Origin: JAFTYO01 sp045613125
GTDB lineage: Bacteria; Pseudomonadota; Alphaproteobacteria; RF32; CAG-239
Assembly: GCA_045613125.1 (NCBI GenBank)
Contig: JAZLAM010000002.1
Location: 1-25,614, forward strand
Direction of reading: 5' to 3'
Length of the DNA: 25,614 bases
Below the pieces are notes generated by a model. The model was not told where the DNA came from and did no database searches. It saw nothing but the letters and a program-made list of their open reading frames with translations. Position 1 is the stretch's first letter. Every line of letters begins with the position of its first letter. The translations under genes were made by a program, and so were the position numbers. Below, piece after piece: positions 1 to 8,175 of the stretch.

Positions 1-148
1 AGAAGAAATGAGTGCAAAACCATATGTAGAATATGGCTTCGGAGTTGAAAAGAACTGGGCTGATAAATCCGGTTACGTTGAACTTACGCGTCGTGACGGA
101 GGTCGTGAGGGCTGGAATGTCAACCTCGGTTTAAAACTTGATTTCTAA
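1..148 (+). CDS. C-terminal end of an autotransporter-type outer-membrane beta-barrel protein (5' partial)
   Basis: The frame is open from position 2 to a TAA at 146-148 and gives 48 residues, so the gene begins outside the window. The peptide alternates polar and hydrophobic residues as barrel strands do (KPYVEYGFG, GWNVNLGLKLDF). It ends in phenylalanine, the usual C-terminal residue recognised by the BAM insertion machinery. A strong terminator follows 18 bp later. A closely related segment lies at the far end of the window (25333-25614), and the two overlap over 43 bp with one difference, which fixes the reading frame. The passenger domain and exact family cannot be judged from this remnant. 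Confidence 0.7.
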   Translation, partial: EEMSAKPYVEYGFGVEKNWADKSGYVELTRRDGGREGWNVNLGLKLDF

Positions 149-166
149 GCAAGAACTCAAAACAGC

Positions 167-196
167 AAAAAAGGCGAGAATTTTCTCGCCTTTTTT
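167..196 (+). terminator. Rho-independent terminator after the barrel gene
   Basis: An A-run leads into the stem GGCGAGAA/TTCTCGCC with a very short loop, followed by six T. The flanking A and T runs extend the stem, so it could work in both directions. Confidence 0.85.
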
Positions 197-533
197 GATT
201 TATAGTTTGGTCAAAGTATATTTAAATTAGTTTTTCCAACGAACACCGCTTTTGATGAGAGATTTTTTATACTAATTTGAAGATCACTTGACCTCACTTC
301 GTTCGGAGCAGTGACTGTGTTTTTTTGTTCGGAGCGATTGTTGGTAAATGATAGTTCTTTTAACTCACAAATAGTGGGGATAGGGGTTGTAGGGAGTGCA
401 AGTAAAAAATAGGATTAATGTTGCTTAGTGTTTGTCAGCAATAAAAATAAGTATGAATCCACAAAAGATCTGTTATAAGTTGATGAGATATTGGTGTTTA
501 TATATAAAAAGTAAAAAAAAGTTATAAATTTAT
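197..533. other. Gene-free stretch upstream of tRNA-Leu
   Basis: I see no credible coding frame here. The stretch has two nearby copies of TTCGGAGC (around 303-310 and 329-336) and a short stem TCACT/AGTGA around 295-315. These may be decayed remnants, but nothing identifies a function. The final part is A/T-rich and leads into the tRNA-Leu promoter. Confidence 0.5.
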
Positions 534-544
534 AAAAAAAGTTC

Positions 545-573
545 TTGATTATTTTTTATTTATGGACTATGTG
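545..573 (+). promoter_or_regulatory. Promoter of tRNA-Leu
   Basis: TTGATT at 545-550 is followed after 17 bp by TATGTG at 568-573, which would start transcription about 15 nt before the tRNA. The 15-mer AAAAAAAGTTCTTGA that overlaps the -35 box (534-548) recurs exactly at the tRNA-Glu promoter (20408-20422), which supports both calls. Confidence 0.6.
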
Positions 574-593
574 TAACTTGTCTTATTTGTTGT

Positions 594-679
594 GCGGTCG
601 TGGCGGAATTGGTAGACGCGTAACGTTGAGGTCGTTATGAACTAAGTTCGTGAAGGTTCAAGTCCTTTCGACCGCACCA
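594..679 (+). tRNA. tRNA-Leu, anticodon GAG
   Basis: The acceptor arms GCGGTCG and CGACCGC pair perfectly, and A plus an encoded CCA follow. The D-arm contains GGTAGACGC. The anticodon stem TAACG/CGTTA encloses the loop TTGAGGT, giving anticodon GAG, which reads CUC and CUU. A long variable arm (GAACTAAGTTC) marks it as class II, as expected for leucine. The T-arm loop is TTCAAGT. No terminator hairpin separates it from the next gene 48 bp downstream, so read-through is possible. Confidence 0.95.
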
Positions 680-727
680 TAAAAACTCTTTTTTATCATC
701 AAAATTTATTTATAAAAGGAGGCCGCT

Positions 728-1681
728 ATGTTAAGAATCTATAAATCAGAAAATGGCGGTAAATTAGTTAAACTTAAAAAAAATAAGGTAGCTTCTCTTT
801 CTTGGTATAATATGATAAATCCGAGTGTTGAGGAAATGGAAAAAGTTTCTGACCAATTGAAACTTGATTTTGATATGGTTAAAAATGCTCTTGACCTAGA
901 TGAACGTTCCAGAGTGGAGTTTGAAGATAATGTTTTATCTTTGATTGTAAATTTACCTCTTTTAGATGATGACGGAAAGTTTGATACGCTTCCTTGTGGT
1001 ATGTTTTTTACCAAACGTAACTTTGTAACTATATGTTCACGAGATAATCGTATTTTGAGTTCGTTTAATAAAAATACGGCAAAAACCTTTGATACCAGAG
1101 AACGTGGACGCTTTTTATTGAGTATATTATCAAAATGTACGCAATATTACTTAAAATATTTGGCTATCATAAATCAGAAAACAGAAGAGATTGAATATTC
1201 TCTTCGTAAAACTACAAAAAATAAGGCCTTGTTTAAGTTAATAGAAATTCAAAAATCTTTGGTATATTTTACAACAGCTTTAAAAGATAATCATTTGGTT
1301 TTACTTAAAATTTTACGCATGATTAATTCTCCGGCTTTAGCTAATGTTGTTAAATTTACGGAAGAAGATATTGACTTATTGGAAGATGTTATTGTTGAAA
1401 ATAAGCAAGCAATTGAAATGGTTGATATGCATCGTTCTATTTTAGAAGGTATGATGGATGGATTTGCATCAATTATTAATAATAATTTGAATTTAGTAAT
1501 GAAATTTTTGGCGGCAATTACAATTATACTTTCGATTCCTACTATGTTTGCCAGTTTTTGGGGAATGAATGTGCCTGTTCCTGGTGCCGCGTATGAACAC
1601 GGATTTTTGATTGTTGTAGCTCTATCTATTTTAGCAACTATCTTTGTTATCATATTTTTTAGAAAAAAAGGTATGTTTTAA
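728..1681 (+). CDS. corA: CorA-family Mg2+ transporter
   Basis: The protein has 317 residues, the normal CorA length. It has a soluble N-terminal domain (about 1-200), a long helix rich in acidic residues, and two C-terminal membrane helices (about 258-278 and 291-312). The family's selectivity signature GMN is at 279-281 at the end of the first helix, in the context SFWGMNVPVPG. CorA forms inner-membrane pentamers that let Mg2+ (sometimes Co2+ or Ni2+) enter the cell down its gradient. The start is set by a strong AAAGGAGG site just upstream. It lies 48 bp after tRNA-Leu with no promoter of its own that I can see. Assignment to the family is firm; the transported ion is inferred from the family. 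Confidence 0.93.
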   Translation: MLRIYKSENGGKLVKLKKNKVASLSWYNMINPSVEEMEKVSDQLKLDFDMVKNALDLDERSRVEFEDNVLSLIVNLPLLDDDGKFDTLPCGMFFTKRNFVTICSRDNRILSSFNKNTAKTFDTRERGRFLLSILSKCTQYYLKYLAIINQKTEEIEYSLRKTTKNKALFKLIEIQKSLVYFTTALKDNHLVLLKILRMINSPALANVVKFTEEDIDLLEDVIVENKQAIEMVDMHRSILEGMMDGFASIINNNLNLVMKFLAAITIILSIPTMFASFWGMNVPVPGAAYEHGFLIVVALSILATIFVIIFFRKKGMF

Positions 1682-1712
1682 AAATTAATCATTCTTGAAA
1701 AGAAAAAAGCTA

Positions 1713-1747
1713 TTCTTATATCAAAAAATATAATTTTTGTATAAGAA
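1713..1747. promoter_or_regulatory. Long imperfect inverted repeat at the ribosome-binding site of the next gene
   Basis: TTCTTATA (1713-1720) pairs with TATAAGAA (1740-1747). After a one-base bulge, CAAAA pairs with TTTTG around an A/T loop. The right arm runs directly into the ribosome-binding site (AAAGGAG, about 1746-1752). It could be an operator or an mRNA hairpin controlling the small membrane protein downstream. A possible -35 box (TTGAAA, 1695-1700) lies just before it. A simple corA terminator is unlikely because no T-run follows on this strand. Confidence 0.4.
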
Positions 1748-1758
1748 AGGAGTATTTG

Positions 1759-2064
1759 ATGGAAGCTTTTTTATTTATTGCCTTATTTTTTATTTATATC
1801 TTAACTGCATTTACTATTCCGGTAAAAGTTGTTAAACGAGTTTGGATTTTAGCGTATATTTCAGCTTTTATTATAACGGCTGTGTCGATTATGTTTATTA
1901 GTGGTTCAAAACAAACAGTATTAATGCAAGAAAGTGAATTAAACTGGTATTATTTTTTATATTTATTTGGCTCTATGTCTGTCATTTTAGGGATTATAAA
2001 CATTTGGATATATCGTAAAGATTTATTGGAAATCTTTTCTTCTCAAGATGCTATTGAAGATTAG
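1759..2064 (+). CDS. Small membrane protein of unknown function
   Basis: The gene encodes 101 residues starting at ATG 1759, with AAAGGAG at good spacing. A TTG one codon earlier is less likely. Three hydrophobic segments can be seen: about residues 3-20, 30-49 and 65-85, followed by a short polar tail ending in acidic residues. I do not recognise the family. Its stop overlaps the stop of the convergent reverse-strand gene by 4 bp (2061-2064), with no terminator between them. The hairpin just upstream may control its expression. Confidence 0.65.
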   Translation: MEAFLFIALFFIYILTAFTIPVKVVKRVWILAYISAFIITAVSIMFISGSKQTVLMQESELNWYYFLYLFGSMSVILGIINIWIYRKDLLEIFSSQDAIED

Positions 2065-4730
2065 AGCATAAAATTTTTGATTGTTTTTTCTAATTCTGTA
2101 TTTTTTATGATTTTAGGTAATACAATGCCTTTATTCATATTTATGGTATACAGAACATATATAGGAAGACTATAGCGATTATAAGTGTTTATATATTGTA
2201 AGATTTGCGGTGAAATATAAGGTGCTTTAATTGATATATATTCTAAATTATAATTTTTTTTCAAACGCTCAAGTGTATAATTGTTAAATGTTATAATATT
2301 ATTTAATGTTGCAATATAACTCCAATTAGGAGTAATTGAAATTAAAATATTTTTATTTTGTCTTAACATATCATCAATTTGTTCCTGATCTATTAAGATA
2401 GGATTTTGGTTGAGTTTTAATGTGGCTTTTTCATTGGTTTTTGAGATTATAAAAAATATCAATATAGTAGCAATTATTAAAAGGATGTTTTCTGTAATGT
2501 GTTTCTTTTTATAACTTAAATCAGTTTTATATAGAGCTTCAATGAAATTGAAAAAATATTTACATAGTAAAATATAGATTATAAAAATAATTATAATATT
2601 TATCAAAGATGTAGAACTTATTTGTAAGAAAAATAAGCCGATAAAATACATAACGGTTAGCATGGAAGTGTATTGTTGTATGCAAGATATCCACTTGTTT
2701 ACTGTTTCAGTTATTTTTATATGTGTGTATTTAGTTTGCCATAATGCAATTAATATGTATGGTGTAAGAACACCTATCATAGTGCAGAAAATAAATGTTA
2801 TGGCTTCTTTATGATTGTGGAAGTCTACATAATTGAAGTTTTGAGCCAAATATGGTGTACACGAAAAAGGGATAAATAAGATTAATGTTAAGCTAAATAA
2901 GATAGATTTGGTTTTTGGGTACTGTAGCATGAGCGACTGTTTATATTTTAAAGAAAAGTATAGGGCTAAGCTGATAAAGGTACAACTGCTAAGATAAATA
3001 ATGTTATTATACTGATTGCCCCAATATATATTGGTGTTGAAAAAACTTATATATAGAAAGAAAAATAGAGACGATACTATGGATGTGACTGTAATTGTGA
3101 TGTAATAAACGTTTTGTTTGGTATTACCTTTTACATTAATGAAACTTAATGATAGAAGTAATAGCATCAATCCTGCCGGCATAAAATTAAACAACAGACC
3201 GGAAAGATAAGATATAATAATAAAACTGCCGATAGCTTGTATTTTTTTTTGTTCAACAGAGTATGGCTTAGGGATTATTTCTTTTCTGATATAAGAAGAT
3301 CCATCAAGCTTTGTAGTAATGGTGAGAGGTTTGTTTATCAATTTTTTTTGGTTGGATAAAGGAGTTATCGAGACGTATATTTTGTTATCGTTAATATTTA
3401 TTTTTGGTGCAGAAAATGTTGTAAAATGATTATCTTCAATCAGAATACTGAAATTTTTAGGTTCTTTTGTGTATAAAAAAATAAAGTTAATTTTTTCAGC
3501 GGTTTCACCATCTTTACTAATATCAATGTAGGCATTATCTATTTTTATATGTTTGTTATGTTCCGTCGGGATATTATAATAGCTTTGTCTAACAAAATTT
3601 TTAATAGATGATGGAATATTATCGGGGCCTTTTTCAATATAAAGAGGAGCATCTATTTTTCTTTGAATACAATCTAATCGAATATCACAATCTTGAAAAT
3701 CTATCCTAGCATTAAAAAATATATCTTCTTTAGGGTTAATTGTTTCAATCAAGATGGGAAATAAAAAATTATCAGAATATGCATTTATCATATTATCATC
3801 AATAGTAGGTGTAGATAAGGGATAAAATACTTTATAAGATTTTATATTTTGGGTTTCTGTTAAACTTATTTGAGGCTTTTGCATTTTATCAGATAAACTA
3901 TTTGCAAGTATAAATCTGTGAGAAGGTGTGTTTATATGTAGCCCAGCAATAAAACTTATTGAGTTATTTATTTGTCCCAGCTCTGATACGCTTCTTGCTT
4001 TGAAACCATCTTGTTCTACCCATTTTCCCATACCTGCATTACCGATGAACGGATTGGGTAAATCAATTCCATAAGAAGGAATTTTCGATAATTCAATTTT
4101 ATTTAACATATATGTGAATTTTTCATAATCGGTTTTATTTTCTTTTTTTTCTAGTTTTCGTAAGTGATAAGCTTCCATTGCTTTTATATCTTTAGGATTA
4201 TCGCTATAACTTACAACTTTCTTAAAATCATTAATAACAGTAAAAGAGTCCTCAGGTGTAGGTATATAATCTATTGTTTCTAAAAGAGCATATTCGTCAT
4301 CGTCAACTAATAAAGGTGGTTCTTTAGGAACGGTCATCTCTATGGCTAAATCTGTATATTTCTTTTTTCCCCAACGGTATGTTTTTACAGCTTTGCGTAT
4401 AAGATTTGTTCTAACAATTACTTCTTCAGGTGTCAATTCGGGAAAAATGGTGGAAACATCTTCGCTAAAATCATATTCAATGGCGTCATCTTGATATTTA
4501 GCGTCAAAATAGTATGCAATTACGAATAAACGTCCGGAATAATTATTATCTTTTTTATCTAAAATTTGCTTAAAGATAATTGGGTGAGGTAGGTTTAAGG
4601 CCCCTTTGAATTCTGCAGATATGTATTTTGCTTCCTCGTTAAGTAAATCTAGCTTGACTGAAGCTGCATGAACAGTCAGGATATTGAAAGTTAGAAGTAA
4701 AAAAACTATATTTTTAAAAAACGCTATCAT
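2061..4730 (-). CDS. DsbD/ScsB-like membrane protein lacking the catalytic cysteines
   Basis: The 889-residue protein starts with a signal peptide (1-23, ending HAA). An N-terminal part of about 240 residues that I cannot place is followed by a region resembling the periplasmic domain of ScsB-type DsbD proteins (about 255-480, with Cys348 and Cys354). About eight membrane helices span 497-765, and a thioredoxin-like domain spans 775-889. In working DsbD proteins, electrons pass through cysteines in an N-L-M-P-C motif, in a second T-P-C motif and in a W-C-x-x-C motif. Here these read NFMPAG (515-520), PFSCTP (620-625, with a Cys displaced by two positions) and PNWSYIA (801-807). The cis-proline context YSLPIYVLY (853-861) is kept. 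The frame is intact, so this looks like a repurposed rather than decayed homologue. Electron transfer is unlikely. Family assignment is from motifs and layout only. Confidence 0.6.
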   Translation of the reverse strand: MIAFFKNIVFLLLTFNILTVHAASVKLDLLNEEAKYISAEFKGALNLPHPIIFKQILDKKDNNYSGRLFVIAYYFDAKYQDDAIEYDFSEDVSTIFPELTPEEVIVRTNLIRKAVKTYRWGKKKYTDLAIEMTVPKEPPLLVDDDEYALLETIDYIPTPEDSFTVINDFKKVVSYSDNPKDIKAMEAYHLRKLEKKENKTDYEKFTYMLNKIELSKIPSYGIDLPNPFIGNAGMGKWVEQDGFKARSVSELGQINNSISFIAGLHINTPSHRFILANSLSDKMQKPQISLTETQNIKSYKVFYPLSTPTIDDNMINAYSDNFLFPILIETINPKEDIFFNARIDFQDCDIRLDCIQRKIDAPLYIEKGPDNIPSSIKNFVRQSYYNIPTEHNKHIKIDNAYIDISKDGETAEKINFIFLYTKEPKNFSILIEDNHFTTFSAPKININDNKIYVSITPLSNQKKLINKPLTITTKLDGSSYIRKEIIPKPYSVEQKKIQAIGSFIIISYLSGLLFNFMPAGLMLLLLSLSFINVKGNTKQNVYYITITVTSIVSSLFFFLYISFFNTNIYWGNQYNNIIYLSSCTFISLALYFSLKYKQSLMLQYPKTKSILFSLTLILFIPFSCTPYLAQNFNYVDFHNHKEAITFIFCTMIGVLTPYILIALWQTKYTHIKITETVNKWISCIQQYTSMLTVMYFIGLFFLQISSTSLINIIIIFIIYILLCKYFFNFIEALYKTDLSYKKKHITENILLIIATILIFFIISKTNEKATLKLNQNPILIDQEQIDDMLRQNKNILISITPNWSYIATLNNIITFNNYTLERLKKNYNLEYISIKAPYISPQILQYINTYNRYSLPIYVLYTINMNKGIVLPKIIKNTELEKTIKNFML

Positions 4731-4771
4731 GATTTTATATAAAAAAGTATTTATTTATTTATTTTTCATGA

Positions 4772-4777
4772 TATAAT
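4772..4777 (+). promoter_or_regulatory. Candidate -10 box for the yqgE-type gene
   Basis: TATAAT occurs about 45 bp before the start codon, in the 92-bp gap between divergent genes. No good -35 box is visible at the right spacing, so this is weak. Confidence 0.3.
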
Positions 4778-4822
4778 AACAAAGTGCAATAAACAAATAT
4801 ATTTTTAGGATATATACAATAA

Positions 4823-5392
4823 ATGAAGCTAGGTGATAATAAATTTTTGGCAGGAAAATGTTTGGTGGCTATGCCGGATATGGAAGATGAAGTGTTTGCC
4901 AATACTTTGATTTATGTATGTTCTCATGGAAAAGAAGGTGCAATGGGGTTTGTGGTAAATCGTAAATTAAAAGATTTTTCTTTCACTGATTTAGCTGTGA
5001 AAATACCGGTAAGTTCACATATCAATTTAGAAAATATGTTTTTATATCAAGGTGGGCCAATTGAAAAAATAAGGGGATTTGTTTTACATAGCTCTGAATA
5101 TTTTAAACCAGGAACCTTGAAAATAGATTCTGAAATTGCTGTTTCTTCTTCCTTAGATGTTTTAACCGATATTGCCTATGGTTTAGGTCCTAAAAATAAT
5201 TTAATTGCGTTGGGATATTCAGGTTGGGAACCTTATCAACTTGAAAAAGAGATAAAATATAATAAATGGTTTGTCACAGATGCCAGTAAAGATCTATTAT
5301 TTAATACACCGGATGAACTGAAATGGGAACGCGCTCTAGATGAAACCGGAATAGATTTTTCACGTTATATCAATCTAACAGGGTTTGCTTAG
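4823..5392 (+). CDS. yqgE: YqgE/AlgH family protein (UPF0301)
   Basis: The protein has 189 residues and is recognised as YqgE/AlgH from its N-terminus (LVAMPDMEDEVFANTLIYVC), the following GAMGFVVNR and the late GYSGWEPYQLEKE. The family is widespread in proteobacteria. It has a known fold but no settled biochemical role; some members have been linked to regulation, for example of alginate. There is no signal peptide and no membrane segment, so it should be cytoplasmic. The ATG at 4823 fits the family start, although the ribosome-binding site (AGGAT, about 11 bp upstream) is weak. The gene stands alone: it is divergent from the DsbD-like gene, and dnaK behind it has its own promoter. Confidence 0.9.
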   Translation: MKLGDNKFLAGKCLVAMPDMEDEVFANTLIYVCSHGKEGAMGFVVNRKLKDFSFTDLAVKIPVSSHINLENMFLYQGGPIEKIRGFVLHSSEYFKPGTLKIDSEIAVSSSLDVLTDIAYGLGPKNNLIALGYSGWEPYQLEKEIKYNKWFVTDASKDLLFNTPDELKWERALDETGIDFSRYINLTGFA

Positions 5393-5433
5393 AAAATTAT
5401 TTTTAATATTTTTTAAAAAAAATTGTTTTACCT

Positions 5434-5465
5434 CTTGCTTAACTAAAAATTGCTACCTATATAAT
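5434..5465 (+). promoter_or_regulatory. Promoter of dnaK, possibly heat-shock (RpoH) type
   Basis: CTTGCTT (from 5434) is followed 18 bp after the CTTG by CCTATATAAT (5456-5465). It can be read as a housekeeping promoter (TTGCTT, 17 bp, TATATA). It also fits the alphaproteobacterial RpoH pattern CTTG, then CYTAT. Transcription would start about 40 bp before dnaK. Confidence 0.55.
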
Positions 5466-5508
5466 TTTTTAGAAAAAAGTTTAAAATGTTAAAATAAGGA
5501 TTTTTTAT

Positions 5509-7407
5509 ATGAGTAATAAAGTAATAGGTATTGACTTAGGAACAACTAACTCTTGCTTTGCTGTTATGGAAGGTGGAGAGGCAAAGGTTTTAGAAAACTC
5601 TGAAGGGGCAAGAACAACACCTTCAATGGTAGCATTTACAGATGCGGAAAGATTGGTCGGTGCAGCAGCAAAGCGTCAAGCTGTTACAAACCCTGAAAAC
5701 ACTTTGTTTGCAATCAAACGTTTAATTGGTCGCCGTTTTGATTCTGCCGAAGTTCAAAAAGATAAAGCAACAGCTCCTTTTAAAATTGTTCAAGGAGATA
5801 ATGGTGATGCTTGGGTGGAAGTTAAAGGTGAAAAATATGCTCCGTCACAAGTTTCAGCAATTGTGTTGCAAAAGATTAAAGAATATGCGGAAAGTTATTT
5901 AGGTGAAAAAATTGAAAAAGCAGTTATTACGGTTCCCGCTTATTTTAACGACTCTCAACGTCAGGCCACAAAAGATGCTGGTAAAATTGCCGGTCTTGAT
6001 GTTTTGCGTATTATAAACGAACCGACAGCGGCAGCTCTTGCTTATGGTATGGATAAAAAAGCTACGGGAACAATTGCTGTTTATGACCTTGGCGGTGGAA
6101 CATTTGATATTTCAATTTTGGAAATAGGTGATGGTGTTTTTGAAGTTAAATCTACCAATGGTGATACTTTCTTAGGTGGTGAAGACTTCGACCAAAGAAT
6201 AGTTAATTATTTGGCTGATGAGTTCAAAAAAGAATCTGGAATTGATTTGAAAAATGATCGCTTGGCTTTACAACGTTTGAAAGAAGCTGCCGAAAAAGCT
6301 AAAATTGAACTTTCATCAGCTACACAAACAGATGTTAATTTGCCATTTATAACGGCAGATGCTACTGGACCTAAGCATTTAAATATCAAGATGACACGTG
6401 CTAAACTTGAAGCTTTGGTTGATGATTTAATTGATCGTACGGTTGAACCTTGCCGTAAAGCTCTTGCAGATGCTGGCTTAAGTGCTTCAGAAATTAGTGA
6501 AGTTATTTTGGTTGGTGGTATGACGCGTATGCCAAAAGTTCAAGAAAAAGTTAAAGAAATTTTTGGTAAGGAGCCTCATAAAGGTGTTAATCCTGATGAA
6601 GTTGTTGCTGTAGGTGCGGCAATTCAAGGTGGTGTTTTGATGGGTGATGTTAAAGATGTGTTACTCTTAGACGTTACTCCGTTATCACTGGGTATTGAAA
6701 CATTGGGTGGCGTGTTTACACGTTTAATTGATAGAAATACAACAATTCCTACTCGTAAATCTCAAGTATTTTCTACAGCTGAAGATGGTCAAACCGCTGT
6801 TACTATAAGGGTGTTCCAAGGTGAGAGAGAGATTGCTGCTCATAACAAACTTTTAGGTCAATTTGACTTAGTTGGTATTCCACCGGCACCTCGTGGTATG
6901 CCTCAAATTGAAGTTACTTTTGATATTGATGCTAATGGTATTGTGAATGTATCTGCAAAAGATAAGGCTACAAATAAGGAGCAAGCAATCAGAATTCAGG
7001 CTTCAGGTGGTTTATCAGATGCTGATATTGAAAAAATGGTTAAAGATGCAGAAGCAAATGCTGAAGCAGATAAGAAGAAAAAAGAAGAAGTAGAAACCAG
7101 AAATCATGCAGAAGCTTTAATGCATTCAACAGAAAAGACATTGAAGGAAAATGCTGATAAAATTTCTACAGCTGATAAAGAAACTATCGAAAAAGCAATC
7201 GAAGCTTTGAAAATCGCTTTAGATGGTACGGATACAGCTGTTATCAAAGAAAAAAGCGATGCTTTGATGCAAGCTTCGTTAAAATTAGGTGAAGCGATGT
7301 ATAAAGCTCAAGGAGATGTAAATTCTGCAGATGCAACAGCTAGTGGGGCAAATACAACAGGAACAGATGAAAAGGTTGTAGATGCTGATTATGAAGAAGT
7401 TAAATAG
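5509..7407 (+). CDS. dnaK: Molecular chaperone DnaK (Hsp70)
   Basis: This is a full-length DnaK of 632 residues. The ATPase domain carries the phosphate-binding motifs GIDLGTTNS (7-15) and DLGGGTFDIS, together with NEPTAAALAYG. The linker DVLLLDVTPLSLG leads to the substrate-binding domain and a helical lid. The C-terminus ends in the acidic motif DADYEEVK, a variant of the usual EEVD-like end. It binds and refolds unfolded proteins in the cytoplasm with DnaJ and GrpE. AAGGA lies about 8 bp before the ATG. A strong terminator follows, and dnaJ, a frequent downstream neighbour in proteobacteria, is absent here, so dnaK is a single-gene transcript. Confidence 0.98.
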   Translation: MSNKVIGIDLGTTNSCFAVMEGGEAKVLENSEGARTTPSMVAFTDAERLVGAAAKRQAVTNPENTLFAIKRLIGRRFDSAEVQKDKATAPFKIVQGDNGDAWVEVKGEKYAPSQVSAIVLQKIKEYAESYLGEKIEKAVITVPAYFNDSQRQATKDAGKIAGLDVLRIINEPTAAALAYGMDKKATGTIAVYDLGGGTFDISILEIGDGVFEVKSTNGDTFLGGEDFDQRIVNYLADEFKKESGIDLKNDRLALQRLKEAAEKAKIELSSATQTDVNLPFITADATGPKHLNIKMTRAKLEALVDDLIDRTVEPCRKALADAGLSASEISEVILVGGMTRMPKVQEKVKEIFGKEPHKGVNPDEVVAVGAAIQGGVLMGDVKDVLLLDVTPLSLGIETLGGVFTRLIDRNTTIPTRKSQVFSTAEDGQTAVTIRVFQGEREIAAHNKLLGQFDLVGIPPAPRGMPQIEVTFDIDANGIVNVSAKDKATNKEQAIRIQASGGLSDADIEKMVKDAEANAEADKKKKEEVETRNHAEALMHSTEKTLKENADKISTADKETIEKAIEALKIALDGTDTAVIKEKSDALMQASLKLGEAMYKAQGDVNSADATASGANTTGTDEKVVDADYEEVK

Positions 7408-7425
7408 TTTAATTTCAGAGAATGT

Positions 7426-7466
7426 AAATCCCCTTAATTTCATTTGATGTTAAGGGGATTTTTTTC
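7426..7466 (+). terminator. Terminator after dnaK
   Basis: The perfect 12-bp stem AAATCCCCTTAA/TTAAGGGGATTT (7426-7437 and 7450-7461) has a 12-nt loop and is followed by a T-run. Confidence 0.9.
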
Positions 7467-7480
7467 GTTTAGGAGGGTAC

Positions 7481-8098
7481 ATGCTTAAATATTTAATGTT
7501 AATTGTCGGATTAATTTTACTGATAAGTTTATTGGTTGGTGGAATACATCTTTTTAGAGTTGCATATAAAAATAAGCGAGAGTTAAAGCAATTTGCAAAT
7601 AAAGAGATTATTTATAATAATAAGTTGGAAAAAGTTTTGGTTGTGTATTATTCTTTAAGTGGTCATACCAAACAAATTGCAGAGAATATTGCTAAAAAAA
7701 CAAATGCTGAGTTGTTTGAGATCAAAACTTTGGATAAAATAAAATTAGGCTTACCTTTTTATCTTGAAATAAAAAAACAATTAAATACTAAAAATTATCA
7801 AAAAATAGAACAAACAATGCCTGATTTTGCAAAATATGATACTATATTTGTAGGTTTTCCGGTTTGGTGGTATACAATAGCAACGCCAGGATTTGCATTT
7901 TTGCAAAAGGCAGATTTTAAAAATAAAAAAGTTTTTCCTTTTTCAACACAAGGGAGTAATTATGGTAGTTTTTTTGAAGATTTTAAAGATATAATAAAAA
8001 ATGCTCAAATAGGTGAGGGAAGATCTTTTAATAATGTTGATAAAAAGTATAATAATAAGGTTGATAATAAGATAACTGATTGGTTAAACCATATTTAG
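7481..8098 (+). CDS. Membrane-anchored flavodoxin-like protein
   Basis: The 205-residue protein has one N-terminal membrane helix (about 3-25) followed by a flavodoxin fold. Visible features are the first strand and FMN phosphate loop VVYYSLSGHTKQIAENIA (about 53-71), the aromatic loop FVGFPVWWYTIATP (123-136), and FSTQGSNYG (154-162), a typical flavin-contact loop. The family binds FMN and moves electrons or reduces quinone-like substrates; the partner is unknown. The N-terminal anchor is less usual and would place the domain at the inner membrane, most likely facing the cytoplasm. The start is supported by AGGAGGG just upstream. The next gene follows after 77 bp and has its own ribosome-binding site. 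Confidence 0.8.
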   Translation: MLKYLMLIVGLILLISLLVGGIHLFRVAYKNKRELKQFANKEIIYNNKLEKVLVVYYSLSGHTKQIAENIAKKTNAELFEIKTLDKIKLGLPFYLEIKKQLNTKNYQKIEQTMPDFAKYDTIFVGFPVWWYTIATPGFAFLQKADFKNKKVFPFSTQGSNYGSFFEDFKDIIKNAQIGEGRSFNNVDKKYNNKVDNKITDWLNHI

Positions 8099-8175
8099 AA
8101 GACGTAATATCCATTTTTAATTAAATTTAAATATTTATTGATATAAATATGAAATAAATTTTAAAGGAGCTATTT

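Noticed and set aside
375..395. G-rich run as a quadruplex
   Set aside because: Only three G-runs are present; a standard quadruplex needs four.
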